The notes under the pieces: model-generated | Database searches by the model: none | The model's input: the letters and a program-made list of their open reading frames with translations, nothing else | What the model was told of the DNA's origin: nothing | Part shown: positions 44,377 through 52,191 of the stretch, one piece after another | Numbering within the stretch: position 1 is the stretch's first letter | Layout of the letters: each line of letters starts with the position of its first letter | Made by a program: the position numbers and the translations under genes | NCBI RefSeq assembly: GCF_900129135.1 | Contig: NZ_FQVI01000003.1 | Coordinates: 186,001 to 250,000, forward strand | DNA from: Lactonifactor longoviformis DSM 17459 | Lineage (GTDB): Bacteria > Bacillota > Clostridia > Lachnospirales > Lachnospiraceae | Direction: 5' to 3' | DNA length: 64,000 bases

Positions 44377-45124
44377 GATAAAAGCGGACGACGGGTACTT
44401 TTTTGGAATCGGTGTCTTTGAGACGATCGGAATCGAGCAGGGGAGGGTGGTTTTCTTTGAGGAGCATATGAAAAGACTGAGAAAGGGGATGGAGGCCCTT
44501 CACATTCCCCATCCAGGGGGAGGAGAGAAGCTTTCAACAGCGTATCTTCTGGAAACTGTCCGGCGAGAAGGCATAGAAAAAGGGGCCTTAAAGATAACTG
44601 TTTCCCAGGACAATGTTACGCTGAGCTTCCGGGAAAACCCCTATACCAAAGAACAGTATGAAAAAGGATTTTTACTGGATCTGGCATCTACGGCCAGGAA
44701 TGAGACTTCCCCTTTTACCTACTTGAAATCACTGAACTGCGGGGAGAATATTCTGGAAAAAAGGGCTGCCCGCCGCAGAGGAATAGATGAACCGGTCTTC
44801 CTAAATACAAAAGGGCAGCTTGCAGAGGGGGCAACAACCAATCTGTTTTTTGGAAAAAATGGAAGACTGTACACACCGCCCCTTTCCTGCGGCCTGCTGG
44901 ACGGCATTGTCCGAAAGTTTGTGATGCAAAAGTTCCCGGTGGAGGAAAAAATCGTTTATCCCTGTGAGGCGGGAGAGTACGATGAGATGATGGTAACGAA
45001 TTCTCTTCTGGGGATCATGCCGGTGCACAGATTTGAAGACATTGCCTTTTCTTCCAGGACATTGTGCAGTATGCTGGCGGAGGAATATGAAAGGTGTTCT
45101 CAAAACAGTCGTTTTCTGCTATAA
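44369..45124 (+). CDS. pabC: Aminodeoxychorismate lyase (class IV aminotransferase fold)
   Basis: 251 residues. DDGYFFGIGVFETIGIEQG at the start, the PLP-Lys candidate in TYLKSLNCGENI, and EGATTNLFFGKNGRLYTPPL mark the class IV PLP fold. It should release p-aminobenzoate and pyruvate from aminodeoxychorismate. GGAGG precedes ATG 44369. Branched-chain or D-amino-acid transaminase are the family alternatives, but operon context supports PabC. Confidence 0.9.
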   Translation: MNEIKADDGYFFGIGVFETIGIEQGRVVFFEEHMKRLRKGMEALHIPHPGGGEKLSTAYLLETVRREGIEKGALKITVSQDNVTLSFRENPYTKEQYEKGFLLDLASTARNETSPFTYLKSLNCGENILEKRAARRRGIDEPVFLNTKGQLAEGATTNLFFGKNGRLYTPPLSCGLLDGIVRKFVMQKFPVEEKIVYPCEAGEYDEMMVTNSLLGIMPVHRFEDIAFSSRTLCSMLAEEYERCSQNSRFLL

Positions 45125-45191
45125 TAAAGTTCATATACAGCATTTTTGTCAATAATAACGGACGTCAGGATACCCATGAAATGCTGTTTTA
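45097..45191 (+). promoter_or_regulatory. Promoter and leader hairpin before the KamA-family gene
   Basis: TTCTCA (45097-45102), 17-bp spacer and a perfect TATAAT (45120-45125) overlap the pabC stop codon. The leader then holds ACAGCATTT (45137-45145) pairing with AAATGCTGT (45179-45187) followed by TTT, which may be the pab operon terminator or an attenuator for the next gene. Confidence 0.6.
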
Positions 45192-45227
45192 GTATCAGAC
45201 GTTACAACTATGAAAGAAGGTGTTAGC

Positions 45228-46316
45228 ATGAACTGGGCAGAAAATTTACAAAACAATCTTACTACAGCAGAGCAACTCAAAGGCGTATTGCAACTTAACG
45301 ATAAGGAGACGGAAAAGCTAAAGCAGATACTGGAACAATTCCCTATGTCCATTACCCAGTACTATCTATCACTGATTCATTGGGAAGACGAAAATGATCC
45401 CATAAGAAAAATGTGCATTCCCTCTATCCTGGAGACAGATTTGGACGGAAGCTTTGATACCAGCGGAGAGGCAGATAATACAGTGGTGGAAGGAATGCAG
45501 CACAAATATAAACAGAGTGCCATGATACTATCCACAAACAGGTGTGCCATGTACTGCCGTCATTGTTTCAGAAAGCGGCTGGTTGGATTATCTGACAAAG
45601 AGATTGCGAAGTATTTCGATAAGATTATGGAATACATAGAAGGACACACTGAAATCAGCAATGTACTTATATCCGGAGGGGATGCCTTCCTCAACAGCAA
45701 CGAGGTAATTGAAAAGTATCTGGAGCGCTTAAGCAGAATGGAGCATATTGATTTTATCCGGTTTGGGACAAGAACCCCCGTAGTGCTGCCCATGCGGATA
45801 ACAGAAGACAAAGAATTGTTGGATATTTTGCAGAGATACAGCAGCAAAAAGCAAATCTATGTAATCACTCATTTCAATCATCCCTATGAAATTACCAGAG
45901 AATCCAAGGCAGCCGTTCAGGCTTTACTGCATGTGGGAATTCCCGTTCGAAATCAGGCCGTACTTTTAAAAGGAATTAACGACTCTCCAAAGGTACTGGG
46001 GATGCTGCTGAAAAGACTAACAGCAGCGGGAGTACTCCCATACTATGTATTTCAGTGCCGTCCGGTCAGCGGTGTGAAGAACCAGTTCCAGGTTCCTTTA
46101 AAGCAGGGCTTTCAGATTGTAGAGGAGGCTAAGGGTATGCAGAACGGAATGGGGAAAAACTTCCGCTATGTCCTCTCCCATGAAGCCGGCAAAATAGAGA
46201 TCCTTGGTATGGCGGCAGAGGATGAGATGCTGTTTAAATACCATCAGGCCAAGAAGCCGGAGGACGCCGGCAGATTGTTTACCAGACACCTGGAGGATAC
46301 CCAGTGCTGGCTGTAA
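45228..46316 (+). CDS. KamA family radical SAM protein (lysine 2,3-aminomutase-like)
   Basis: 362 residues. Radical SAM cluster motif CAMYCRHCF (about residues 106-114), followed by VLISGGDAFLN and FGTRTPVVLP as in lysine 2,3-aminomutases, with a PLP-region HFNHPYEIT and VLLKGINDSP. Shorter than full KamA enzymes (~415 residues) and closer to EpmB-like or unassigned members, so the reaction is uncertain. ATG 45228 follows GAAGGTG; an ATG at 45210 overlaps no ribosome site. Confidence 0.87.
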   Translation: MNWAENLQNNLTTAEQLKGVLQLNDKETEKLKQILEQFPMSITQYYLSLIHWEDENDPIRKMCIPSILETDLDGSFDTSGEADNTVVEGMQHKYKQSAMILSTNRCAMYCRHCFRKRLVGLSDKEIAKYFDKIMEYIEGHTEISNVLISGGDAFLNSNEVIEKYLERLSRMEHIDFIRFGTRTPVVLPMRITEDKELLDILQRYSSKKQIYVITHFNHPYEITRESKAAVQALLHVGIPVRNQAVLLKGINDSPKVLGMLLKRLTAAGVLPYYVFQCRPVSGVKNQFQVPLKQGFQIVEEAKGMQNGMGKNFRYVLSHEAGKIEILGMAAEDEMLFKYHQAKKPEDAGRLFTRHLEDTQCWL

Positions 46317-46361
46317 AGGGAACGATTACCGAAGTATTGCGTGGTGCTGTTCACAGATAAA

Positions 46362-46390
46362 TAAGGGCTGGGGATTATTCCCAGCCCTTA
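46362..46390. terminator. Terminator between the KamA-family gene and ybaK
   Basis: TAAGGGCTGGG (46362-46372) and CCCAGCCCTTA (46380-46390) form an 11-bp stem with loop GATTATT. It overlaps the last codons of the convergent ybaK-like gene. Confidence 0.75.
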
Positions 46391-46845
46391 CACACGTCTA
46401 TCCATCCTTTGCTTCCTGCGCACAGCTCCAGATCCTCCATGGTCAGTTCAACCGCGCTGCTGTCATTCCCTGCACCGGGAAATACTGAGGGAAATCGTTT
46501 CAGAGAGACATCCAGATAGACATCAACTCCCTCATTAATTCCAAAGGGGCAGACGCCTCCGATCCCGTGACCGATAAGAGGCTCTACTTCCTGTGCCGCC
46601 AGCATCTTTGCTTTTACGTGAAACTGATTTTTATATTTGACATTGTCAATCTTGGCATCTCCGGCGGTGAGAATTAAGATGGGCTTGTCCTCTGCTTTAA
46701 AAGACATAGTTTTGCCGATCCGCGCAGGTTCACATCCCACAGCCTGTGCCGCAAGCTCTACGGTTGCGGATGAGGTATCAAATTCCATAATTCTAGAATC
46801 CAAGCCGTATTGTTTCAGATGATTCCGTACTTTTTCTATAGACAT
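46375..46845 (-). CDS. YbaK/EbsC family aminoacyl-tRNA deacylase
   Basis: 156 residues. Family markers: the Lys in RIGKTMSFKAEDKPILILTAGD and GHGIGGVCPFGI. YbaK proteins hydrolyse mis-acylated Cys-tRNA(Pro) or related tRNAs. AAGGAGG precedes ATG 46845. It is 14 bp downstream of the DUF2148 gene, so the two form a minus-strand operon. Confidence 0.92.
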   Translation of the reverse strand: MSIEKVRNHLKQYGLDSRIMEFDTSSATVELAAQAVGCEPARIGKTMSFKAEDKPILILTAGDAKIDNVKYKNQFHVKAKMLAAQEVEPLIGHGIGGVCPFGINEGVDVYLDVSLKRFPSVFPGAGNDSSAVELTMEDLELCAGSKGWIDVCKGWE

Positions 46846-46859
46846 AGCTGATCCTCCTT

Positions 46860-47396
46860 TTATCTCTTTCTGTCATAATATGGAGATTTTCCTCTGGCTG
46901 AAAGGGGGATGCCGATAACGTCTGTTACATCCTCTCCGAGAATTCCAAGCTCCTTAGCCGCTCTGCCGGCTGAAAACATTACCCGGTTGTCAATTCTGGC
47001 ATCAGCAGCAACACTGACTGCGGAGCCTATGGCAATGCCCAGATCCATAGGGCCGAACGCGCACATTCCTCCTGCTTCCATACAGGCGCTGCAGTTTTCA
47101 AACCCGCAGTAGCGGCAGCCTTCGTTCATTTTACGGGCTTGGTTCTTAATGCCCAGCAATACTACCGCAAAACTGTCACGTACATTTGCCGCGTCTCTCA
47201 TGAAAAAGCCGTAGGACAGTTTTGGGGACAACTCCTCCATTTGGTTTGCCAGTTCTTCTTTTTCCTTTCCGGTCAGAATGCAGGCGGCCAGATAGTCCTC
47301 TCCCTTTGTCTTGGGGGCGGTCCTGGCAGCAGCACACATCTTACGGGCAACATGTATTACAGCGGCTTCTTCTGCTTCTCTGGAATGCTGTATCAT
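46860..47396 (-). CDS. DUF2148 (ferredoxin-like) domain protein
   Basis: 178 residues. ARKMCAAARTAPKTKGED at the start and a Cys-rich centre CRYCGFENCSACMEAGGMC (about residues 93-111) identify DUF2148, which may bind an iron-sulfur cluster. Function unknown. GGAGGAG precedes ATG 47396. No clear role in the neighbouring clusters. Confidence 0.85.
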   Translation of the reverse strand: MIQHSREAEEAAVIHVARKMCAAARTAPKTKGEDYLAACILTGKEKEELANQMEELSPKLSYGFFMRDAANVRDSFAVVLLGIKNQARKMNEGCRYCGFENCSACMEAGGMCAFGPMDLGIAIGSAVSVAADARIDNRVMFSAGRAAKELGILGEDVTDVIGIPLSARGKSPYYDRKR

Positions 47397-47481
47397 TTTA
47401 AACTCCTCCTTTCAGGATAATCATGCAGCCGGTAAGCGGCATGACGGTAAACTAAGTTTATGGTAACGAAAGCGGGAATAG

Positions 47482-47510
47482 TTGTCAAGCAGTAAGAAAA
47501 AAGTTATACT
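47482..47510 (+). promoter_or_regulatory. Promoter of the short transcript left of cluster 2
   Basis: TTGTCA (47482-47487), 17-bp spacer, TATACT (47505-47510). From about 47478 to 47516 it aligns without gaps with the lipoprotein promoter at 61303-61331, including GAAAAAAGTTATA-n-TATATA. Confidence 0.75.
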
Positions 47511-47576
47511 ATATACAGGCCTAAAAAAGGAGGGCCGGTACGAATGAGGTACCGGCGTATATGAAAAGAAATCTAT

Positions 47577-47669
47577 ATGAAAAAGGCAGCTGGCCTTTAT
47601 TTGATTATCACTATAAAAGAAAAATGTGTTGATTTTGTGATGGAAGATTTAAGAAAGTGTAAAGACTAA
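47577..47669 (+). CDS. Possible 30-residue small ORF containing the repeat-encoded C-terminus
   Basis: ATG 47577 to TAA 47667-47669 encodes a peptide starting MKKAAGLYLIITIKEK and ending KCVDFVMEDLRKCKD. The last 15 residues lie in the 50-bp direct repeat and reappear identically after ATG 61367. There is no clear ribosome site at this ATG. An upstream in-frame ATG (47544) with a good AAGGAGG is cut off by TGA at 47562. Translation is uncertain. Confidence 0.25.
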   Translation: MKKAAGLYLIITIKEKCVDFVMEDLRKCKD

Positions 47670-47671
47670 AT
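47622..47671 (+). repeat. 50-bp perfect direct repeat, left copy (flanks cluster 2)
   Basis: These 50 bases are identical to 61370-61419 in the same orientation, 13,748 bp apart, on either side of cluster 2. The block starts AAATGTGTTGATTTTGTGAT and ends AAAGACTAAAT. Promoters upstream of both copies are also alike. Confidence 0.92.
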
Positions 47672-47777
47672 AAAATATGCATACATGTGATTTTACCTTT
47701 CTTAATGTGGCAGATGACATGGTAATAAGAGTTGAACAAATGACAGGTTAAAGGCGACATATTGAGCAGTCATCGGC

Positions 47778-47830
47778 AATTAAGCATGAAGAACCACCGG
47801 TTTTATACCGGTGGTTCTTCATGCTTAATT
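47778..47830. terminator. 24-bp perfect hairpin at the end of the GntR gene
   Basis: Left arm 47778-47801 (AATTAAGCATGAAGAACCAC and four further bases) pairs perfectly with 47807-47830 around a 5-nt loop TTTAT. It includes the stop codon of the GntR gene. There is no U-tract. It probably stops both the GntR transcript and the small plus-strand transcript. Confidence 0.75.
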
Positions 47831-48595
47831 ATCGATTTCAAACCCGTTTTCTGTTGCATGGAGCTGAAATTTGAATCGCATTACATCGCCCAGCCAATAA
47901 GTATTTGAATATTCCAGAGGGGTGCCATCCTTCATATAGGAGATACCTTTCAGTAGGATTAATAGAGATTCAGATGTTGTATTTAACAGCAGAGCTTGTT
48001 TGCTGGTAGGTCTGAGGACTTCCAGATAGTCTGTTATCCTTTCAGGCACAAGCTGATAATAAGTACTTAATGTTTTGGACAGTTTTCCATCTATAAGTCC
48101 CCGCTCCTGCAGCTCTGGCGTCAGGCAGGCAGGAAGCCATGAGTCACAGATTGCTATAGGCCGTTCGTCCAGCTGAAAAAGCCTTTTAATATAAACTACC
48201 GGGGAGTCCTGAGAAATCTCCAGGTTTTCATATACTTCACTTCGGGGGGCTGTGAACAGCTGCAGCTCTAAAACTTTAGCATGCATTTCAAACCCTTGGT
48301 GGTTCAATTTTTCGCCTGAAATAATACTATAATCTAAATCGTGTATAAATGCTTGGGGATTGGCGCTGACAAAAGCACCCTTCCCTCTCTGCTTCTTGAT
48401 AATTCCATCCTTCTCCAGCTCTGCTAATGCCTGTCTTATGGTAACGCGGCTTACATCGTACTGGGCAGATAACTCTGCTTCACTGGGCAGCCGGTCATTA
48501 ATATCCCATTCTTTTTTCGTAATGCGTTCTTTTAAATCAAGTTCTATCTGATAGTATGCGGGAATGGGGGAATTGCGGTCTAATGTCTGTCCCAT
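47825..48595 (-). CDS. GntR family regulator, HutC/UTRA type (cluster 2)
   Basis: 256 residues. Winged helix-turn-helix at residues 10-75 (LPSEAELSAQYDVSRVTIRQ, ALAELEKDGIIKKQRGKGAF), then a UTRA ligand domain (VYIKRLFQLDERPIAICDSW). Divergent from cluster 2. AAGGAGG precedes ATG 48595. It probably represses itself and the cluster through the two 15-bp sites at 48628 and 48776. UTRA domains typically bind sugar phosphates or related metabolites. Confidence 0.92.
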   Translation of the reverse strand: MGQTLDRNSPIPAYYQIELDLKERITKKEWDINDRLPSEAELSAQYDVSRVTIRQALAELEKDGIIKKQRGKGAFVSANPQAFIHDLDYSIISGEKLNHQGFEMHAKVLELQLFTAPRSEVYENLEISQDSPVVYIKRLFQLDERPIAICDSWLPACLTPELQERGLIDGKLSKTLSTYYQLVPERITDYLEVLRPTSKQALLLNTTSESLLILLKGISYMKDGTPLEYSNTYWLGDVMRFKFQLHATENGFEIDN

Positions 48596-48627
48596 ATTGT
48601 TCCCTCCTTTATTGTTATATAGTTATT

Positions 48628-48646
48628 ACAAGCAGACAAGATTATA
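48628..48646 (-). promoter_or_regulatory. gntR promoter -10 and operator copy 1
   Basis: On the minus strand TATAAT (48646-48641) is directly followed by the operator, which on the plus strand reads ACAAGCAGACAAGAT (48628-48642). The same 15 bases recur at 48776. The -35 is weak. Confidence 0.65.
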
Positions 48647-48734
48647 TATTGATTCTACATACTTTCTTCCTAAATGTCAAATTTATTTATAAAAAGAAAA
48701 ATTGCACAAGAAAAAATAATTTAAAAGTTGATAG

Positions 48735-48790
48735 TTGACATACTGCACAACTTGTGTTAAAGTTAATACAACATAACAAGCAGACAAGAT
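48735..48790 (+). promoter_or_regulatory. Cluster 2 promoter and operator copy 2
   Basis: TTGACA (48735-48740), 17-bp spacer, TAAAGT (48758-48763); expected RNA start near 48770. ACAAGCAGACAAGAT (48776-48790) sits just past the start, as a repressor roadblock would. The match to copy 1 is exact over 15 bases. Confidence 0.7.
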
Positions 48791-48798
48791 GTAGAAAA

Positions 48799-49758
48799 AT
48801 GGAAGGAGGAGATATTCTGGAAAAGGAGAGGATTTCAGTAATTGGAGCAGCAGCAGTATGTGATTACATATATGAAGTAAATAAACTGCCTGGACCAGGA
48901 GATATTGTAGAGATTATAAGAGAACATCCGGAGCCGGTGTGGGGCGGGTGTGCACCGAATATTGCGGTGGGAATTAAAAATCTGACTCGGACAACACCGG
49001 AATTGTTCTATCCGGTGGGCTATGACTATAAAGACAGCGGCCTGGAAAATTATTGGAAAGATAAGGGACTGAATTGTGAAAACGTAACAAAAGTAGAGAA
49101 CTGCCGGTCAGGATATGCGCACATGTACATGCAGAAGGATGGGAAAACTATCTGTCTTGGTTATGCAGGAGCGGCCCGGTGCGGGAAGGCAGATGCAAAA
49201 GCTAGATTAGGAGAATGGGTAGTGATAGCCCCCGTGTTGAATGGATATACGGAAGAGTATCTGAAACGTGGAATCGAAGAGAAAAAATCCTGTATTGTAA
49301 CCGGTATATGCTCCCGGGAACTGATTCCCTATCTGCCGGATGTGAAGGCGGTAATTATTAATCAGCATGAGGCTGACTATCTGATGAGACATCTGGGATT
49401 TTGCAGGGAAGAACAATTGGCCGCTTATGTAGACGGGGGACTGCTGTTTATTACTAACGGGGAGAAGGGAAGTAAAGTTTACGAGAAGGGCCGGATGACC
49501 CAGGTGCCTGTGGTAACCGGGAATCAAATCATAGATTTTACCGGCGCCGGGGATGCCTACACCAGCGGGGTTGTATCAGCGTTAGCAGTGTGGGGGATGG
49601 AACCGGTACTGGCAGGTTATGTAGGGGCGGCCAATGCCAGTTTTGTATTGGAGACCATAGGTGGGCAGACGAATTTGCCCGAATTTGCACAGTTAATCGA
49701 AAGGCTGGAGCAGACATACCCTGAGACAGCACAAAAAATAAAAGGTAAGAGAGGATAA
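48799..49758 (+). CDS. PfkB family sugar kinase with canonical GAGD (cluster 2)
   Basis: 319 residues from ATG 48799. Ribokinase fold with VIGAAAVCDYIYEVNKLPGP, WGGCAPNIAVGI and the intact signature IIDFTGAGDAYTSG (catalytic Asp252). It is expected to phosphorylate a sugar or nucleoside, possibly ribose released by the hydrolases. AAGGAGG (48803-48809) lies inside the coding frame, 7 nt before a CTG at 48817, so initiation at that CTG (MEKERISVIG) is a real alternative. The leader includes a GntR operator. Confidence 0.88.
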   Translation: MEGGDILEKERISVIGAAAVCDYIYEVNKLPGPGDIVEIIREHPEPVWGGCAPNIAVGIKNLTRTTPELFYPVGYDYKDSGLENYWKDKGLNCENVTKVENCRSGYAHMYMQKDGKTICLGYAGAARCGKADAKARLGEWVVIAPVLNGYTEEYLKRGIEEKKSCIVTGICSRELIPYLPDVKAVIINQHEADYLMRHLGFCREEQLAAYVDGGLLFITNGEKGSKVYEKGRMTQVPVVTGNQIIDFTGAGDAYTSGVVSALAVWGMEPVLAGYVGAANASFVLETIGGQTNLPEFAQLIERLEQTYPETAQKIKGKRG

Positions 49759-49761
49759 AAC

Positions 49762-50784
49762 ATGAAAATCAGCAAAATGGACAGAACTTTGGGATGCCTT
49801 TACGGAACAGCAACCGGAGATGCCCTGGGTGTACCGTCATCTTTTTTGACACCTAACCGCATCAGGGAATTATATGGATGGATTGATACTTTTTACCCTC
49901 CGGAGAAGGGACATATTTACCATGACGGACTTCTGGCAGGGGAATATACAGATGATACGGAGCAGGCTCTTGCCCTGACCCATTCCTTTCTCCGGTACCG
50001 CAAAGTAGTTCCGGAAGACATTGCTAAGGAATTGGAAAAATGGGCTGAGCGAGTGAAAGATAAATACGCAAGTCCCTTCGGACCAAGCACGGAGCGGGCA
50101 CTGAAAGCGATACGGGAAGGCTGCCCTATCGGGGAATCCGGGAAATACGGCAATACCAATGGTTCTGCCATGCGAATCAGCCCTCTGGGAATCATCCACG
50201 GGCTGCGGGACAGCTCTATTGAGGAGATTGTCAGAGATGTATATCAGACATGCCTTGTGACACATAACACGAAAGTAGCAGTGTCCTCGGGAGCCGCAGT
50301 CGCATGGGGGATTGCAGTTTGTATGAAAGGTGAGACCGATGTCGGTAAAGTGGTGGAAGAGACTATAAAGGCAGCAGCAGCAGGGGAAATATTTGGAAAT
50401 GATATTCCGGCACCGTCCATCGGCAAGCGGATTGACTGTGCGGCAGACCTGGCATTTAAGGCAAAATCCCCTCAAGAGGGAATGGATGCCATTTACAGCT
50501 ACTTTGGCGGAGGCGATCTCTGTGCGGATTCCATTCCACAGACCATAGGACTATTTGTCCTGGGAAAAGGAGATCCTAAGAATACCATCGAGTATGCCGT
50601 CAATATCGGGGGGGACTGTGATACGAATGCCGCAATGGCAGGGGCAATGGCGGGAGCAATGAACGGCGTGGATGCCGTACCGCTGGTATGGAGAGAAACG
50701 GTTAATAAAGTAAATCATATAGATATGACGCCGGTAGCAGAAGATTTGATCAACTTAGCACCTAAGTGGCAGGTGGCTGAATAA
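49762..50784 (+). CDS. ADP-ribosylglycohydrolase family protein, single-domain (cluster 2)
   Basis: 340 residues, the usual family length. Metal motifs are EYTDDTEQALAL (about residue 59) and GGDCDTNAAMAGAMAG (about 281), with GNTNGSAMRISPLG in between. It should remove an ADP-ribosyl or related N-ribosyl group in the cytoplasm. It starts 3 bp after the kinase gene and 17 bp before the binding protein gene. The arrangement kinase plus glycohydrolase fits release and capture of a ribose unit. Confidence 0.9.
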   Translation: MKISKMDRTLGCLYGTATGDALGVPSSFLTPNRIRELYGWIDTFYPPEKGHIYHDGLLAGEYTDDTEQALALTHSFLRYRKVVPEDIAKELEKWAERVKDKYASPFGPSTERALKAIREGCPIGESGKYGNTNGSAMRISPLGIIHGLRDSSIEEIVRDVYQTCLVTHNTKVAVSSGAAVAWGIAVCMKGETDVGKVVEETIKAAAAGEIFGNDIPAPSIGKRIDCAADLAFKAKSPQEGMDAIYSYFGGGDLCADSIPQTIGLFVLGKGDPKNTIEYAVNIGGDCDTNAAMAGAMAGAMNGVDAVPLVWRETVNKVNHIDMTPVAEDLINLAPKWQVAE

Positions 50785-50801
50785 GAAGTGGAGGATCTGA
50801 T

Positions 50802-52175
50802 ATGAAGAGAAGAGTATTATCTTTGGTATTAGCATTGTGTATGGCAGTAGGAATGGCCGGGTGCGGCAGCTCAGAAAAAGAGAAGTCTGGTAAATCGGCA
50901 TCGGCAGAGGGAGACAGAAAACAGATTACTATGTGGTTCTGGGGTTGTGCCACCCCTTATCAGGAACACATGCAGAAGGTATTGGTGGACAGTTACAACG
51001 AGTCTCAGGAGGAATACTGGCTTACTCTGGAATTCAGAAATACCGTGGACAAAGATATTCCAGTTGCTTTGGCGGCTGATTCCGGTCCGGATATAGTATA
51101 TGCTTCCGGTCCCTCGTATGTATCCACTTATGTCCAGGAGGGAAAGGTAATCAGTCTGGATAAATATGCAGAGCAGTACGGCTGGAAGGACAGAATGCTG
51201 GGAATTCTGTATGATGCATGTACGGTAGACGGAAGTCTGTATTCCATTCCTAATTCTATCTCTGTGGGAGGGATTTTTTATAATAAAGCTTTATTCGAAG
51301 AGAAAGGCTGGGAGGTACCCTCCACGGTAGATGAGTTGACAGCCATTATGGACGAGGCAATAAAAGATGGTTTATATGGCTCTCTGGCCGGAAATAAAGG
51401 ATGGAAGCCCTGCAACGATAATTTCAGTTCTCTTATGGTCAGCCATTTTACGTATCCGTCTGTAATGTATGACTGTCTCAGCGGCAAGACTCCTTTTAAC
51501 AATCCCGAAATGGCAGGAGCCGTTGAGCTGTCGAAAGAGTGGTACGAAAAAGGATATCTGGGAGGCTCGGACTACACGGATCTGGATTCTCAAGAATGTA
51601 TGCAGATGCTTTCAGAGAAAAAATCTCCCTTTGTCCTTGCGCCTACCTTGTATTTCCAGTTTGCAGGACAGTTCTTTACCGGAGACTTAGAAGATGATCT
51701 TGGATTTGTCCCATTTCCATCCCTGCAGTCTGATCAGCCTTCACCGGTGTATGATGTGGCTACCCCCTGTAATTTCAGCATCAGCGCCAACACACCGTAT
51801 GCGGACGAATGTGCCAAAATTTTAGACACTATGCTGACAGAAGATTTCCTGGTAGAAATGACAAAAGGATGGCCGGGATACTGGGCAACACCTCTCAAGG
51901 AGATCACAGTAGATGAAAGCTCAATTGAAGGATTGGGCGGTGAATTTATCGGCGCAGTAAAAGAAGCCTGTACAGCTATTGATAACGGACAGTTCAGCTT
52001 CCATCCAACCACGTTTATGCCTCCGGAGACTCAGGAAAAATGGAGAGATATTGACATGGTTTGGCAGGGAGTTATGACACCCGAAGAGTTCCTTGACTCT
52101 GTGGATGCCGTGTTCCCCGCTGAGTTGGAGAAGAATTTGGTAAGCCCGTTGGCAGAGCCTGCCAGAGCAAAGTAA
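50802..52175 (+). CDS. Sugar-type ABC transporter solute-binding lipoprotein (cluster 2)
   Basis: 457 residues. Lipobox MAGC (about residue 22), mature start ITMWFWGCATPYQEHMQKVL. Paralogous along its whole length to the cluster 1 protein at 18291 (shared SGPDIVYxSGP, LDKYAEQYGWK, TVDGSLYSIP, KGWPGYWATPLKEIT). Binds an extracellular substrate for the next two permeases. Unlike cluster 1, only 16 bp separate it from the permease gene and no stem-loop is present. Confidence 0.93.
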   Translation: MKRRVLSLVLALCMAVGMAGCGSSEKEKSGKSASAEGDRKQITMWFWGCATPYQEHMQKVLVDSYNESQEEYWLTLEFRNTVDKDIPVALAADSGPDIVYASGPSYVSTYVQEGKVISLDKYAEQYGWKDRMLGILYDACTVDGSLYSIPNSISVGGIFYNKALFEEKGWEVPSTVDELTAIMDEAIKDGLYGSLAGNKGWKPCNDNFSSLMVSHFTYPSVMYDCLSGKTPFNNPEMAGAVELSKEWYEKGYLGGSDYTDLDSQECMQMLSEKKSPFVLAPTLYFQFAGQFFTGDLEDDLGFVPFPSLQSDQPSPVYDVATPCNFSISANTPYADECAKILDTMLTEDFLVEMTKGWPGYWATPLKEITVDESSIEGLGGEFIGAVKEACTAIDNGQFSFHPTTFMPPETQEKWRDIDMVWQGVMTPEEFLDSVDAVFPAELEKNLVSPLAEPARAK

Positions 52176-52191
52176 ATAGGAGTAATAAGGG

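Larger units (their letters stand above)
47517..47830 (+). ncRNA. Candidate small RNA or short-ORF transcript
   Basis: This stretch follows a good promoter and ends at a 24-bp hairpin. It has no long gene. It begins with AAGGAGG then the hairpin GCCGGTAC/GTACCGGC (47534-47541/47549-47556), whose loop holds an ATG (47544). The frame reads MRYRRI, stop TGA at 47562, then resumes in the same frame from ATG 47577 for 30 codons. No known RNA family was recognised. Either a regulatory RNA or a decayed small protein gene. Confidence 0.4.

Noticed and set aside
47517-47830. 6S RNA, tmRNA or RNase P RNA
   Set aside because: No conserved core elements of these RNAs could be read in the sequence.
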